Program-made: the position numbers and the translations under genes
Assembly (NCBI GenBank): GCA_008534395.1
Contig: SHMQ01000019.1
Location: 1-30,470, forward strand
Origin: Candidatus Acidulodesulfobacterium acidiphilum
GTDB taxonomy: Bacteria > SZUA-79 > Acidulodesulfobacterales > Acidulodesulfobacteraceae
Direction of reading: 5' to 3'
DNA length: 30,470 bases
In this document: piece by piece, positions 30,251 to 30,470 of the stretch
Layout: each line of letters starts with the position of its first letter
Position numbering within the stretch: position 1 is the stretch's first letter
The notes under the pieces: generated by a model
What the model was told of the DNA's origin: nothing
Seen by the model: the letters and a program-made list of their open reading frames with translations, nothing else
Databases searched by the model: none

Positions 30251-30470
30251 TTTACTGCCAAAACTTAAATTTTTAAATGCTAATTGTTAATGTTGCGTTT
30301 ATCTCATCAAGTTATGCATTATAGCAATTAGGCGGAGTAATTTTCAACTAAGTAAGATTTTAATCTGCTTTAATTATTTTCGGCGGCCTAATTATCCCCG
30401 CCCTCCCGCCCTAACGTCTTAAATAAATATGTATATTAAATTATATTATGTATATTATACAAGATTTATT
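30251..30470. other. AT-rich non-coding end of the window
   Basis: No open frame, RNA gene or continuation of the SIR2-like gene was found in this stretch on either strand. It may be flanking DNA of the insertion or promoter DNA of a gene beyond the window. Confidence 0.4.

Overview
The window is a stretch of an AT-rich bacterial chromosome whose genes favour A/T-rich codons and often have weak or unclear Shine-Dalgarno sites. A TonB-like energy transducer, a lipoprotein, a SPOR-domain protein, a type IV pilin and an RNase E/G point to a Gram-negative cell. The cobamide genes with a ThiC/BzaF-type enzyme and an SQR-like flavoprotein suggest an anaerobic or sulfur-linked life. The overall style resembles AT-rich deltaproteobacterial lineages, but that placement is inference and no taxonomic marker gene is present.

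Layout: (i) 1-161, the tail of an unidentified CDS and a tRNA-Val(CAC). (ii) 394-8757, a GAF-PAS-GGDEF-EAL protein followed by cobU, cobT, cobS, cbiA and a thiC/bzaF homologue. These form a nucleotide-loop and lower-ligand cobamide locus, interrupted at 5.46-5.74 kb by a cluster of GGTGTCAG repeats. (iii) 8729-13237, housekeeping genes: an FtsB/DivIC-like divisome protein, RNase G, a small four-cysteine protein, a SPOR protein, an AhpC-type peroxiredoxin behind a near-consensus promoter, and purC. (iv) 13388-17315, a TonB-like protein, UDP-glucose dehydrogenase and a bifunctional mannose-1-phosphate guanylyltransferase/isomerase, the last two making sugar-nucleotide precursors for surface polysaccharide. 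(v) 17343-19770, smaller genes: a dNMP-kinase-like P-loop protein, a lipoprotein with a Gly/Pro heptapeptide tail, and a coiled-coil membrane protein behind what looks like a tandem Pho box. (vi) 19.8-25.2 kb, an accessory zone: an SQR-like flavoprotein plus methyltransferase operon, then a type IV pilin gene with a sigma-54 promoter and upstream palindromes. Two broken pilin fragments lie nearby, and two AT-rich orphan genes are each followed by a copy of a composite repeat (GGTGTCAG box plus GC-rich hairpin). (vii) 25.25-28.87 kb, two large GT-C-like membrane proteins. (viii) 28.9-30.2 kb, the N-terminal stub of a SIR2-like gene cut by an IS110-family element, whose recombinase leader may encode a structured (bridge-type) RNA.

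The most interesting region is 21.9-25.2 kb. An intact pilin, an inverted pilin fragment and a truncated leader copy sit among six copies of one repeat family, and the inverted fragment and the intact gene share the same pilin-stop-repeat arrangement. This suggests repeat-associated rearrangement of a pilin locus and a cassette-like build-up of foreign genes.
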